Shown here: positions 33,672 through 45,290 of the stretch, piece after piece | How the letters are laid out: the number at the start of each line of letters is the position of its first letter | Numbering within the stretch: position 1 is the first letter of the stretch | DNA from: Rhyacophila brunnea | Lineage: Eukaryota > Arthropoda > Insecta > Trichoptera > Rhyacophilidae | Length of the DNA: 64,000 bases | NCBI GenBank assembly: GCA_022495005.1 | Contig: JAGYXB010002024.1 | Location: forward strand, 806,001-870,000 | Direction: 5' to 3' | Translations under genes and position numbers: made by a program | Notes under the pieces: generated by a model | Seen by the model: the letters and a program-made list of their open reading frames with translations, nothing else | The model's database searches: none | Told to the model about the DNA's origin: nothing

Positions 33672-34143
33672 AACAAATAATTACAAGATAAAAGAAACTT
33701 TTTATATACAACGTTTTTAAATTTTCTGTTGAATTAGTAAGCTCAATATGCTCAAACTTTTACTTGATAAATGAAGTAAATAAAAAACAAACAAATATAG
33801 AATGCTGAAATGTCATTTTGATTTCCATAGTAACGCACGTATATATTATTAATTAAGTTGCTAGGACCACCCACTTAACAACCAATAATAGTGGATTGGA
33901 TTACGGATTTCTTCCGAAACTATTCATATAAAACAGAATTAACTGAAAATGAACTCAATTCCACTTAAAGATGGCTAAGGGTATTAAAAGAATGCATTGG
34001 CTTCGTGTTCTGATAACTATATTCTAAAAGTTTCAAATGTCTAGCTAGTCGGGAAGTTAGTTAAAAATCGATTGCAAGATTTGTACCGGACAAACAACCA
34101 CCGGACAAATAAGAATACGAGCTAATAAAAACGTTGTAAAAAT
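33672..34143 (+). mobile_element. R460 repeat, copy D
   Basis: Full length; the start TACAACGTTTTTA (33707 region) is mirrored by TAAAAACGTTGTA at the end. The small ORF (from 33972) diverges and stops after about 18 codons. Flanking A/T-rich sequence hides any target duplication. Confidence 0.75.
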
Positions 34144-34196
34144 AAAAGTAGATGGAAGCACACAGAGTGAACTTTGATAGACCCTATCTTAAAAAC

Positions 34197-34222
34197 TTAT
34201 CTATCTATCTCTCTATCTCTCA
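34197..34222. repeat. (TCTA)n-like microsatellite
   Basis: Short imperfect run of CTAT/CTCT units. Confidence 0.6.
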
Positions 34223-34239
34223 ATTATGTTTACGTATAC

Positions 34240-34960
34240 CAGAGTTGGTGAACCTTTTTATGTACGCGTGACAAATTTTCCCAAAAAGTATTTTTCGACT
34301 ATTTGACGAGCAGTGTTTCATGGGGAAAAAAATGAAAAAATAGTTTTTTTTAAGAATTCTATTAAGAAAAAAGTTATAATTGAGCTCTTGAGGTTCTATC
34401 TTTCACCATGCTTATAGTCGGAGGTACCTTATCTTTTATTCTTTGAATATTTTTTCTCTTGCTTTAAAAAAAATAAAGAGATTGTGGGTGCATTTTTACC
34501 AATAACTCAGTAAATAGATTTTTGTTTGCTCCAATATATCTGGCGCAGTAATCATTTAAAAGATGTGGAAACATGGCGAACTTATTTTTTTTGATTTTTT
34601 TGATTTTGATTTCCAAAGCTCCATTTTTTTATGAATGCCTTCACGTTGTCTTTTTATTTCAGTGAATGCATTAGTGGTCCGTGCATTGATTTATTTACTC
34701 ATTTTTTTTTAATTTCAACCAAATAGACAAGTTTAACAACAAAATTATTGTTCCTAAACAAATTTGCATCAAATTTCAACATTATGATTTGACCTTTTTA
34801 TTTCATTTTTTCACGAGATAACCAGCGCGCTTCACAATAGTTTTGAAGTGAGGTATTATAAAATTACGTCTCCATATTATTTTCAGACTAGTTTGCAAAC
34901 AACCTTTTATAGGACTGTTTTTTTTTATGTAGTTTATAACTAGCGGCCGTTTTATAAACT
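34240..34960 (-). mobile_element. Decayed hAT element
   Basis: CAGAGTTGGTGAACC with TACGTAC-type GTACGCGTGACAAATTTTCC at 34240-34290 matches the right end at 25040-25085. The minus strand of 34480-34690 reads TEIKRQREGIHKKMELWKSK and SSPCFHIF, reminiscent of the KKL-LW...HFP block of GTF2IRD2/ZBED-type hAT transposases. Stops are frequent and the other end was not found. Confidence 0.45.
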
Positions 34961-35039
34961 ATGCATTTGCAAACTGCAAACCTGTAGCCACATTATTTGT
35001 GTTAAACTGTTCGCGCCTCCCTTTGCAACACTACGCACC

Positions 35040-35225
35040 TCCCAGTTTAGAAATAGCTGAAATAGGCGACTTTTGATTTTGGCCGAGTAAAGCCGTGAGT
35101 CAATGAGACTCCGCATCGAGTTGAATGTTACTCCGGCCATTCCCATCCAGGTAGAAAAGCTCTCTTTGCAGAATGCCATTTCCCGTGATATGTATCCCCA
35201 TATATTTGATGCACTCGACATTTTA
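35040..35225 (-). pseudogene. LINE ORF fragment (family H)
   Basis: The frame MGMAGVTFNSMRSLIDSR, LYSAKIKSRLFQLF fits the RIGMARSAF-type helix after the RT palm in LINE ORFs. About 60 codons remain; the rest is lost. Confidence 0.5.
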
Positions 35226-36639
35226 CTTAAATCACCATGCTATTTTTATTCACTTTTGAATTATACTAACTCGTAAATCATTACAGTACATTTTTATCGC
35301 ATTATACTATCATTTCAATAGATATAATTATTTGTAAAAGCACAGGTGTCCAATTTATTTATAAAAATATATGTACGAATCTATAATGGCTATTGTATCA
35401 TGTATACTATTATATTAATTTAATTGGCCTAAATTGTGCCTCTTTTCTTTAATGCTGTAACATTTCCTTTGTTGTCTCTCTGAAATTATATCTCTTTTCA
35501 TGAAAGATTCTTTGATATCTATGCCAAAAGAAAAAAAGATCTTATTTAATAATAACGAAATTTAATAGTGCCATGTGTAGAGATATTTCAGTCAGATGTA
35601 TTTCTTTTTCTCGGCCTCTCTTTCGATTCGTGTGGCTCGTTTTATTTTGTTTTTGTATACATAATCCGAAATACTTTAGTAATTAGTTTTCTGCCTGGCG
35701 AGGCGATTTCATTTTGAACGAATCAATCACTTATAATTTACTTATGTTTTCTAGACTTCTATACAAATACAGCATTACTAAAAAAGTCATAGAATTAAAC
35801 AGTTTTATAGAAATGTAATTTCATTAAACAACAGTAATTGTACGCGGGGTAATCGAAAGAAATGTTTACTATCAAAGAAATTTTCATAAAAAAATAAGAA
35901 AGATACAAAATCTAGTAAATCAATTAGAAAAAAGAAAATATCTCTTATTGTTTATTCAATATTGAAAATACACACGATTTTAAAATGTTTCCTTCTTTAT
36001 TATAATATAAATTAAATTCGAAATTTGAAAAGTCAGTATTTTTTTTTTCATCTGGTAGAGAAAGAAAACAAATGATACTCTCATAAAGTTTGACAGATGT
36101 TTATAGTGCGGTAATAGCTTATCGAGTGCAAACATTATCGAGAAATTAGTGTGTTATCGAAGATCCACGATTTAATGGTTATTATAATTAATAGGTAGGC
36201 TCATTTACATAATTAAACATTTACAGAATTAAATGCAGGAGTTCATTTTTATTTACACGTGTCACTGAAAGTAAAATACGCAATTCATCCAAAATGGCGT
36301 CAGGTGAAAGTACGCTGCAGTTTGGAATTCAAATAATTTGTGATTGTTGGTTTTATGAATGCAGAAATTTCATCGAGAGAAAGAGGAATAGGAAAAGAGT
36401 GGTTGGTGGATAAAACCATAGACTAATATACTAATATACATGGAAAATGTGACGTTATATCATGGGAAATATGATGAAAGTACTCAATGACACAGTGCGC
36501 ATACGCAGGACTTTTGGAATCATCCGCAGTTAACACAAAATGATCAAAAAGTAGAATGATTAATTTCGATGGTTCGTTGATGAATGTACGTTTACACGGG
36601 TCACTAGGGATAATTCATCCGCGATGATCGTCAAGAGTG
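35226..36639. other. Unassigned AT-rich stretch
   Basis: TTTACACGTGTCACTG near 36255 and GTTTACACGGGTCACTAGGG near 36589, each followed by AATTCATCC, hint at two copies of a small module. Nothing else was recognised. Confidence 0.4.
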
Positions 36640-36935
36640 AATCATGTAAACTGGACTTATAGCTACAGATAAAGAAACGGATCTGGGCTAGATGCATTCT
36701 GCAGTTTTTTTTACATATTGTTCGGCGTGGACCAGATAACTAGAGATACTGATGGTTTTGGGTGGCTTCCAGGAAAGTCAAATCAGAAGAAGAGTGTCAG
36801 CTAACTTGGGCATCCTTCACTCTATTCTGAGAGACGCAGAAGAATGAGAGGGGTGGAAAATGTTGGTCGCTCAAAAAATAACAGAATTCAAAGTTTTCAT
36901 GTTCCTCAGCCATAAGAGAACGATTAAGAAGATAT
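36640..36935 (+). mobile_element. LINE family F, 3' end copy 1
   Basis: Broken frames read QFFLHIVRRGPDN, then GFGWLP and SILRDAEEW-like pieces, parallel to 61800-62000. The 3' part GGTCGCTCAAAAAATAACAG and TCAGCCATAAGAG matches the 3' UTR of that copy. Confidence 0.65.
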
Positions 36936-37009
36936 AATAGGGGTAGGTTACTGTAGTTATAATTTTAAGTAAAATACACAATCAACTAAAAATATCAACA
37001 GAACATTTT

Positions 37010-37440
37010 TTCCCGTTATAGCAAAGGATGGCTTGCAATCCTGGTGTACTAAAGAATTTGAATGCGACTGTCAATTACTTACGTGGTCGCAGCCATGATT
37101 TATTCTGGATCGGAACCGTTTCCTCGTGTCAAGCCTATCAGAGACTCTTACCGAGGCGTGCAAAACTAGTCAATGCGCTCCCCAAAGATGCAGACATTTT
37201 CATTGACGTGCTACGAGTATGTATTTTGTATTCGAAATTTTACTTCTTTGTATAAAATTGTATGTTTTTGTTTTAAAATTTTTATTTTTCTGTGTAAAAT
37301 TATTGTACTAAGTATATTTTTTATTATATTGAAAATATTCTATTCTTCTCTCTTGTAAAGGTAATATTAATTGTTATAATATAAATCTCATGTTGTGAAC
37401 GTCTTGAATTTAGATTTGTTATGTCCACAATGATTTTTTT
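37010..37440 (+). mobile_element. LINE family G, C-terminus and 3' UTR
   Basis: A frame at 37028-37255 carries LPRRAKLVNALPKDADIFID, resembling the C-terminus of jockey/CR1-type RT ORFs, followed by a T-rich UTR with AACGTCTTGAATTTAGATTT and TGTCCACAATG. It matches 6005-6640 in reverse. Confidence 0.6.
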
Positions 37441-37860
37441 CTTAAATAAAAAAAAAATTGTTTTTAACACTATGCTCCTCAAAGACCTAGACATTTTCAG
37501 TGACGTGCCATATACTTTGTATTCGAAATTTTATTTTTCTTTATAAAACTGTACTTATGTTTTTTTATTATTATATAATATTGTATTCTCCTTTTCTCTC
37601 GTGTGAGGGTAATATTTGTTATAACGTAGGTATATATCATGTTGTGAATATCGTGAATTTTTAATTTGATATGTCCAGAATGTTTTGTTAACTTCGCGTA
37701 TCGCTTACACTTGAATAATGAAATTGGCGAGACAGTGAGCACTTTTACGTGTAAACAGTTATTATCGCGATAGTTTAAAATATACAAAATTGGTGCAAGT
37801 AAATCCATGCACGTGTACAGGAGCTATTATAGATGTATTGTCATGTTAAATATGTCAGGA
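37441..37860 (+). repeat. Tandem second copy of LINE G 3' end
   Basis: 37470-37690 repeats the UTR of the previous feature (CTCCTCAAAGACCTAGACAT, GACGTGCCATATACTTTGTA, ATGTTGTGAATATCGTGAAT). 37730-37845 then carries the CACGTG module seen at 6060-6210 (GCAAGTAAATCCATGCACGTG). Confidence 0.6.
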
Positions 37861-37867
37861 AGTCACC

Positions 37868-38130
37868 GATTCAAAAACCGATTGCCAATAGTAGCTTGAT
37901 TTGGAAGAACGGTGATGAGCAGGTTTTATTAGGGCCAAAAGTTAAAATTTATCGTAATTAGTATGTCACCTAGTAGCATAATGTATAATATGCACGGGGC
38001 GTAAATCCAAGAGATGCAGGTTCGATTCCTGCCGGGTGTTTTACTTTTTTCAAAAAGATTTTTTCTACTGGTTATAATATAAATTTTCTCAGAAGTATTT
38101 TTCAAAATTGTTCAATATATTAATAGACTA
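37868..38130 (+). mobile_element. SINE1, 5'-truncated copy
   Basis: CGATTGCCAATAGTAGCTTG (5' region), head with GGTTCGATTCCTGCCGGGTG (38020) and body TTTTTCTACTGGTTATAATA to TTTTCAAAATTG. The tail is shortened. Confidence 0.75.
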
Positions 38131-38652
38131 TATTACATAGTTTTCATCACAAAACCGGAGTGCAAGGTTATGCAGTGTATACTCTAACAGGTGGTACTGT
38201 CATCTGGTATTATTTGATAGTATATTACTGTAGTAAGATGGCAATCCCCAATATGTCCCCTTTTCTAAATTGTTCAGGAGAACAATTTTAAACTTTCACG
38301 GGCTCGGAAAAAATCAGAGTTTTAATTTTGAAAGTCTTACTTTATTGTTAAACTAGCTGACCCGGCAAACTTCGTACCGCTTCAGAATCAATAATCTTGT
38401 GTTAACTTATTAGCTGAATTAAATTCATTTTTTTATTAAGTTAAAATGAAAACTCAAAATGAATTAAGTTCAATAAATGTGCAAAAATCAAATAAAAATG
38501 AAATGGATTACATAGTTTTGGTTGGTTCAGATTTCGAAGCATGATGACTACCGAGCCAACCTTCAGTTGTAAATTGTGCGGTGGCAAGCCAGGAAGATCC
38601 AATGAGTTTAAAAATTCAGTTGGCTAGTTGGTTGCTTCGTCTTCGTTTGTTA

Positions 38653-38833
38653 GTGCAAGAACGTAGTGGTCGCGCGGGGGTGGCGCGCCGGCATCTTGCG
38701 AAACTCAAACGTATAACCATGTGTAAAATGTTCGTAGACAGTGTCTTTTTTCGGGCATAATACACACGGTTATACGTTTGAGTTTCGCAAGACGCCGCCG
38801 CACCGCGCCCGCCAAATTACTACGGCCGAGCAC
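38653..38833. mobile_element. GC-rich MITE with TTA duplication
   Basis: GTGCAAGAACGTAGT at the left pairs with ACTACGGCCGAGCAC at the right, and the arms (GCGAAACTCAAACGTATAAC) pair along most of the 181 bp. TTA flanks both sides (38650-38652, 38834-38836), as for PIF/Harbinger-type insertions. It lies within the Helitron. Confidence 0.8.
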
Positions 38834-38944
38834 TTACACAGTCGATAGATTTGAAGGAATGCAGTAGACCAACGATTTGATTTTGAATTGTGAAGTTTAA
38901 GTGATCCACATCTTTGTTCTTTGCCGCAAGAATCGCTCGTTCAC

Positions 38945-39614
38945 TCAACCAATTGTTGACACGAAATTGCAAAAATTTAGCGGAAACGAAATCAATCCGT
39001 TCGATTCGTCAACAGGAACACGGCCGTTACCAATAGTCTGAAATTGCTTAGAGAAATCTTCGGCATATGGATCGTTTAGCAATGTAACTCGCATGTTTGT
39101 CGTCAGCTGAAGGTTCTTCACATAGCGCCACAGAGTCAATGATTTGATGCAAGCGTTTATTTCATCGGCAGCGGTCGATCTTGAAATGACTGGTAGTGTT
39201 TGGCGGAAATCGCCAGATAGTAGAATCATTGCGCCTCTAAAACATCTCTCACAATGCGCGTTTGTGCGCCGTTCTACATTCATCCCAGGTGATGATTTTA
39301 CTTGCTACCAAAATTTTGGCAATTGCTGAATGTTTTGCAATATTGCATGTCGGTTTTTCAGTCGTTTGAAGGTTTACCGACAATTTCAACGCTGAATGAG
39401 CCGTTCGGCATCCTTCTAGCAACGTGGCCGCTATCCCATAAGAAGCAACTGCTACAGCAATTTTGGATCTCGCACGAACAGTGGCCAAAAGCAATGACAT
39501 GAGTAATGTCTTCCCAGTTCCACTGGGCGCATCGAGGAAAAATAAGCCACCATTTCCATCAACAATTACCTTCATTAACGTATCGTCCACTACCTTCTGT
39601 TGGGGGTTCAACAT
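38945..39614 (-). pseudogene. Helitron PIF1-like helicase, motor part
   Basis: The first frame (39614-39249) has NPQQKVVDDTLMK and the Walker A region FFLDAPSGTGKT, then VAVASYGIAATLLEG and ITWDEC. After a frameshift and short deletion a second frame (39283-38945) has LLSGDFRQTLPVISR (motif III region) and LQLTTNMRV. The C-terminal helicase motifs are missing. PIF1 helicase normally works with the Rep/HUH domain in rolling-circle transposition. Confidence 0.9.
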
Positions 39615-39635
39615 TGGTACATTCGTTCGAACTAA

Positions 39636-40452
39636 TTAGTTCAATGCTTTTCGATCATATTCACGTTCACGTTCCATTTCTAAATTGGAAGCGTAATTCA
39701 CTCCACGATGTGGCATTGGCATTCCTGACTTGACTAACAAATTGCCGCACATGAGGTAACACATATCTTTGATCAAAAGGAAAACCTGGTTATGTATCTC
39801 CTTATTCACCTCGAGATCGGGATTCCCTGAAATGACACGAATTCGATGTAAAATGTCTTCTGACATGTCATCCTTGTAGTTGTTCTACAGTTCAGGTGGA
39901 TTCGATGGGAAGCATGTTGAAATAATGATAGCAAATAATGTGCGTATCTGACTTGGAGATGCAGAAACAAATGCTTTAGCGATTGTCATGTCCCAATGAG
40001 TATCATTTTCAAGCAAATTGAGCTTTTGACATGCAGCACAAAATGTTGGGCACACTACACTTGACAGTTCGAAGTGATTCAAATGATGTCGGCCCACGAA
40101 AATTTACCAGCAACAACCGCAACTTGAATCATTCGCCATTCTTCGGATGAACTGTGTAAATACGACCAAGATCATCAGTAGAATGCATATCCGGATGATC
40201 AGGAACCGCATCGCCTTGCTTCCGACATTGACATTTTTTCGATGAAGCGTTCCAAGTGTAAGAAACGTTTGTGCAAACAGATCGCTTTGGAAAATCGAAA
40301 AGAAACTGGTCAATGTTGTCTGTTGTACTGTCGAAGAAGTAAAAAAGATTCAGACAGGACAACTTCCTCCAAAATTCGCCGGAGTCTACAACAAAGTCTT
40401 TTGGGATCTGAGGCTGAACTGAATCAACTGTCGAAGGATAGATAATGCACAC
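39636..40452 (-). pseudogene. Helitron protein, region before helicase
   Basis: Three broken frames keep the expected order: CQCRKQGDAVPDHPDMHS and LGRIYTVHPKNGE (40452-40129), then LLENDTHWDMTIAKA and QIRTLFAIIISTCFPSNP (40097-39885), then MSEDILHRIR and the YLMCGNLLVKSGMPMP region (39866-39636). These blocks lie between Rep and PIF1 in Helitron proteins. The Rep domain itself is absent. Confidence 0.8.
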
Positions 40453-41478
40453 AACGCCTTAAATTTGTTTGTTTATTTCTTATTTATTTTTTCTGTCATG
40501 TATCAGAGATGGCGTTGTATATGGATTTAATTTTTTTGTGATTTTCTTTTATTTTCGAATGCGCGAGATTCATTGTTCAAAATGTATGAGAAAATGAATT
40601 GTCTTCATAATTTTTTTTCCCGTGATTTATCCGATATTTTAATAGTTATTCTGCTATTCCGGGCGGAGACAAATCCAACAAATCAAAGAATATAAAAATC
40701 GGTCTAGCCGTTCTTGAGTTATAAATGGTGTAACTAACCCGACTTTGTTTTATATGTATAGATGTGTATGAAATTGTTGTTTACAGAGGGATATTTTTTA
40801 AATTAAGGTATCTATAGAAAATGCTGATATTTTCCAAATATCTCCCGGCTTTCATGACATCCAGGGGGCAAAACATGATATGTCATGGCAATTGATCAAA
40901 TTATATATAGTTTTTATTGTATTTTTAAGTTGTTTTTTAAGGTTTTTTTAAAGAAAGAAGACTGCATGTCCTGACAAACATATAATTTTTTTGTAATAAA
41001 AAAATCACATTGTATAACGCGAAGGATACAAAGTTTACAATTGTTTTACATTAAACATCACCACTGGTTGGATCTAAATCTTCTAACTCGTTAAACTCTG
41101 GAGCCTCTTCCGTTGCGGGTAGCTTTACAGGGTATTGAGTACAAACTTAGAGACATATCGTATTCTGCCAAATTGAGAATTACAAAAATGGTGACCAAAT
41201 ATGATATATTATCATACATGTCATAAATTGCCTTTTTATCTGGGATAAAAGTGTAAAAAAGTCAAAATAAGTCACGCCATGTTATATCATAGTTTTCCAT
41301 CTTAAGGAATTCAAATAATGGACAAATCACATATTGTCACAGCTTATTTCTCTGAACACAAAATACCTAGACATACCATATTTTGACAGCTTGTAGATCT
41401 CATCTAGACGAGTTTGGTGGTATACATAACTTAATTTGATAAAAAACGGACATATTGGGTATAGCCATCTTACTACAG

Positions 41479-42240
41479 ATTAGTGATAGTTAATATAGAT
41501 TATTCATTATCGTAACTGGACATAGATCTTGTAGAATAAAATCAATGATATCTTCTCAGAATACCCTGTTAGATAGTACAGAAAAAATCTCTTCTGATCG
41601 GCCAAATGTCATCCGGGATAAGTAATACAGATGCCCTGAGCGAAAAAACCCTTGTTCATTTTATCCCCAGTGATTAATGTATCGGGCATTGAATTTCTTT
41701 TAGCGCTACTGAGAATAGTATTAGGGCATTACGATAACGAAAGGGGAATGCTCCGAGAAAAATGGCCTTTGCAGTAACAAGGGTCCGCGTGATTGAGAGT
41801 TTTAAATGAAAAAAAAAATGTCAAGTTACGTTTTGTTAAATTGGCGAAGAAATTAGTTATATCAGTCACAGTATCTAGGATAACCAAAAGGTCCTATTGC
41901 TCTTCATGTACACTATCTTAACTTCTTCTTTTTCAGTCTATAAACATCCATGGCTGAACATGTTAGTGAGTGTAGAGACACGGAGGCCCGACACATGACA
42001 ATAAAATAAAATAAATACCACAAATTCCATTTTTTATTCATATAAAATTACTTTTTAATATTCGTAAATTTACACAAGTGCACTAAAATTTGCCACAAAT
42101 ATTATACATACAACAGCATTTGGAATTTAAGTTATTTTATTTTATAAACTTAAATGCGTTCAATTCCAAACCCATTTACATAGGTACCTACTGAGTAAAA
42201 TATAAATGTACATCTTCTTATGACGGTACTTTAGTGAAAC
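41479..42240. other. Unassigned stretch
   Basis: No coding or shared repeat was noticed. Confidence 0.4.
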
Positions 42241-42241
42241 G

Positions 42242-42600
42242 GCAAATAATTTTCAACTATAGGTGCGACGAAATTTCGGACTGGCTGGCAATCGGAGAGC
42301 GAAAGTCGAAAGTCGAGCTGTGAACACGTCGATTTGTTTTGTGCTGGCGACGGGGGAATTCATTCTTAAATCGTGTAAAGATGACTAAAAAACGTAACCC
42401 ATTTACTTGAAAAAGAAAACATGTCAATAAATATATTATTATTATTAGTAATAGAACAATAAACATAACATTAAATGGACGCATGTTGAATTTTTATGAC
42501 AACTTGTGTTTTTTTCTGCACGCGTCATTTCCACAATCTTCGCGTCGCATAGTCACGATCGTTTTAGACCGCTCCCCAGCTGAAGTTTAGCCTTAAAATT
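42242..42600 (+). repeat. Direct repeat, left copy
   Basis: GCAAATAATTTTCAAC, GTGCGACGAAATTTC, TAAATCGTGTAAAGATGACT and CATAACATTAAATGGACGC recur in the same order and strand at 43479-43790. The pair could be the remains of an LTR-like structure or a local duplication; no TG..CA ends were found. Confidence 0.6.
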
Positions 42601-42627
42601 ACATTGATATTAGTTGCAAGGATTTTG

Positions 42628-42836
42628 GGTACTGTTCGGTTATACGGAATACAGCGGAAAACGCATTTTGAAAATAGCCGATAAACTGGATTATTCGTTG
42701 GTTTGGGTTAGTTTAGGTTAGATTAGGTTGGGTTAGGTTAGGTTAAGTTTGGTTAGGTTAACCTAACAAATAATCCAGTTTATAGGCTATTTTCAAAATG
42801 TGTTTTCCGCTGTATTCCGTATAACCGAACAGTACC
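42628..42836. mobile_element. TTAGG-bearing foldback MITE, copy 2
   Basis: GGTACTGTTCGGTTATACGG and its exact inverse at the right end head ~85-bp arms. The apex holds GGTTAGGTTAAG-like units. A perfect 8-bp duplication, GGATTTTG, flanks it (42620-42627, 42837-42844). Compared with copy 1 (12192) the array is shorter. Confidence 0.9.
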
Positions 42837-42844
42837 GGATTTTG

Positions 42845-43478
42845 ATATTTTGGTTTTATTTTCAATGCAGATTATGATAAATATGATTAATTTAAACATA
42901 AGATTTCAATACAATTTAATAACTACCTAGGTTCCCACTATCACCCGTCATGTATGTACATCAGTGGATATGCACGGCCGCCATTCGTCACGCTATAAAC
43001 GTGTCTGAAAGAAGTGATTTTAAGTGCCCATTCCATCCCGAGACTGAGCCGCACGGGACTGATGCTGCAGCTGCAACCATGCGCCGTAGTACTTAAAGAA
43101 AGAAGTTAAGAAAGAAAAAAAGATTTGGACTGGCTCTGCTGTTCGCTGACGTTAAGCGCCCTGTGTATCCGCATACTGAGTGTTGAAATGGATGAGTCTA
43201 CAGAGGAGTAGGGACTATCCCGCTCCCCATACGACGCTGCAAATTTCTCGAATGCCGCAAAGTTGGCCTAGGTTGCTATCAGATCTATGTATCCAATTGG
43301 GCCCAATAATTTTATGACCGGTTTGCACTGTTTCGAAGCCCTCTTTGAATTTACCTATCTGTCAAATCGATTGGGTCATTTACGTTAAAGGAAATCACCA
43401 CTGGCTGTGTACATAATAATATTATTATGTGTAAGGCTGTTGAAGAGATGAATATTTATATTATTATTAAGTGGAGAA
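42845..43478. other. Spacer between direct repeats
   Basis: 43000-43240 is GC-richer, with an open stretch reading SDFKCPFHPETEPHGTDAAA on the plus strand. I do not recognise it and its ends are not clear. Confidence 0.35.
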
Positions 43479-43790
43479 GCAAATAATTTTCAACAGTTAA
43501 GTAGTTGTGACGAAATTTTTCACTCGTCGTCAATAGGAGACCGATAGTTGAGGTGTAAGTACGTCAATTTGTTTTGTGATGGCGTCGGAGGAATATATTG
43601 TTAAATCGTGTAAAGATGACTAAAGACATGTCAATGCATATACTATTATTATTACTAATATAACAATAACATAACATTAAATGGACGCGTTTTGAATTTT
43701 TAGGAAAAATTATATTTCGTTCGGCTCGCGTCATTTGCACATATTTTTAGACCATGCCTCAACTGAAGTATTAGCCATAACGTAAGTGCC
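43479..43790 (+). repeat. Direct repeat, right copy
   Basis: Parallel to 42242-42600. Here ATGGCGTCGGAGGAATATAT opens a 14-codon frame (MASEEYIVKSCKDD) whose left-repeat counterpart lacks the ATG. Whether this is a lost first exon is speculative. Confidence 0.55.
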
Positions 43791-45165
43791 ATTTTTGGAT
43801 GCAAAAAAGGAAAAGTAAAGTTTTGCCTGTTTTACGGTTTGTATGAAATTTAGTGAGCTAACTAGGTAGTTATTTTTGATACCATTTTAATAAATTTTTA
43901 GGTTTTGTCTCTTTACAAGACAAGTTTTATTCAACATATTTGTTGAACTATCAAACACAGCTCATTTTTCCAGTTAAATAGTTGGTTATATTGACCAGTC
44001 ACATTTTTTTATATTTGTGTCGCTAGATTTCAAAATCAGCCAAGTCCATAATGGATGAATAGCGGAAAATAACTTTTTGTTTTCCCAAGTACATAGTCAC
44101 AAGGGTGAAAGTTTATATTATTTCGAGTATATAATATTTAAAATTAATTAGTTCCACATTTCGATAATGCAGAAATGTTAAAAAGCAGTAGTTCTACAAC
44201 AATTCATAAAAAAGTCAAAAATACCTTGGACTTGGCTGATTTATAAATCTAGCGACATAATTGTGTACTAAATTAAAATATTTCTTATATAATTTTTAGC
44301 AAACTAACTTAGACAATTATTTAAATTCAATATTTGCTTTTTTAATTATATACCAATATGTGTACAAAAAAGAAAGTTTGGTGGATTTTAAATTTTCAAT
44401 AATAACTGTCAATTTATGGAGATAACTTACTTTGAAACCAATAGCTTCATATTATGCTTCTTCCATCCATGCCATAGAGTGGTTATTTTAGTGTAATTCG
44501 TCGATCTATTAAGGGGCTTTCCAATACTTAGATAATATACCATTTGAAGCTTCCATTTGGTAGCAAAAAACACGAACAACTACTGATACCAAGTAACTTT
44601 ATAAATATCTAAATCCCTCATCAAAACTCATGTAATCGACAGAGTTAGGGAGATAAATATTTAACTTGTTATAGTACGTTTAACTTTGAAACGGAATACT
44701 CATAGGTATATTTCTGCCTGACAATAAAATAAACAATTCTAGGAATTTTAACGTACATAACGGAGTTACTTCCATCCTCGCATATAAGGATCAGTAGTGA
44801 ATGAGCCCTCAAAACTCCTACCAAGACGCGTATCTGAACCTAAATACCTAGTCCACCTTTTGCGGTAAAGTTCGGATATATACAGCCTAGTTTTAATAAT
44901 AATTTGTAATCAAACGTAAAATTATTAATAATAATTAATACTAACCAGTCCTTTAACAAATAAAATAGTTAATAAATTCCATAATTCCATATATTGAACA
45001 TGCATAACATAAAAATCACATTTGTGAAAAAAAATACGATGCTCGAAGTATCGCGCAAATATGCTAGAACGAATTATGGTAAGAGCTTCCAACCTAATTC
45101 CAATATAATAACGTAATTTGATAAGCATTTCATGTAGGACCTACTAGTATAAATTATCGCAATTA
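43791..45165. other. Unassigned AT-rich stretch
   Basis: Nothing recognised in 1.4 kb. Confidence 0.4.
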
Positions 45166-45169
45166 TGTA

Positions 45170-45290
45170 GGAGGCTTGTAGCTTAACTGGTTAAAGCATA
45201 TTCTTGCGATACTCTTCCAGCATTGTATAAAATGTGTCTGAGGTGTTTTCAAGTTATGTATGCTCAAGTAAAATAGTGTTTCATCCCTAA
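45170..45290 (+). mobile_element. SINE with tRNA-like head, deleted
   Basis: GGCTTGTAGCTTAACTGGTT is a good A-box region; the B-box half is lost. The tail GAGGTGTTTTCAAGTTATGT, ATGCTCAAG is of the SINE1 type. Confidence 0.5.

Larger units (their letters stand above)
38353..40762 (-). mobile_element. Helitron, internally deleted
   Basis: On the minus strand it starts TCTATACATATAAAACAAAG at 40762 and ends GCCGGGTCAGCTAG at 38353, with host A before and T after. That is the TC...CTRR, A|T insertion rule of Helitrons. A weak CGG..CCG stem precedes the 3' end. The 2410 bp encode only decayed helicase-side sequence, so the copy is non-autonomous. A MITE is nested at 38653-38833. Confidence 0.9.
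38228..41478. mobile_element. DNA element with 35-bp TIRs, host of Helitron
   Basis: CTGTAGTAAGATGGCAATCC (38228) is matched inverted by GCCATCTTACTACAG (ending 41478); similarity spans ~35 bp. ATTA flanks both sides, a possible 4-bp duplication. A short acidic reading frame on the minus strand (about 41052-41148; EEAPEFNELEDLDPTSGD before a stop) may be the end of a lost gene. The superfamily is unknown. The Helitron at 38353-40762 is inside it. Confidence 0.65.

Noticed and set aside
38945..40452. A host PIF1 helicase gene
   Set aside because: Frames are broken, and the sequence lies inside a Helitron with exact ends; motif order is that of the transposon protein.
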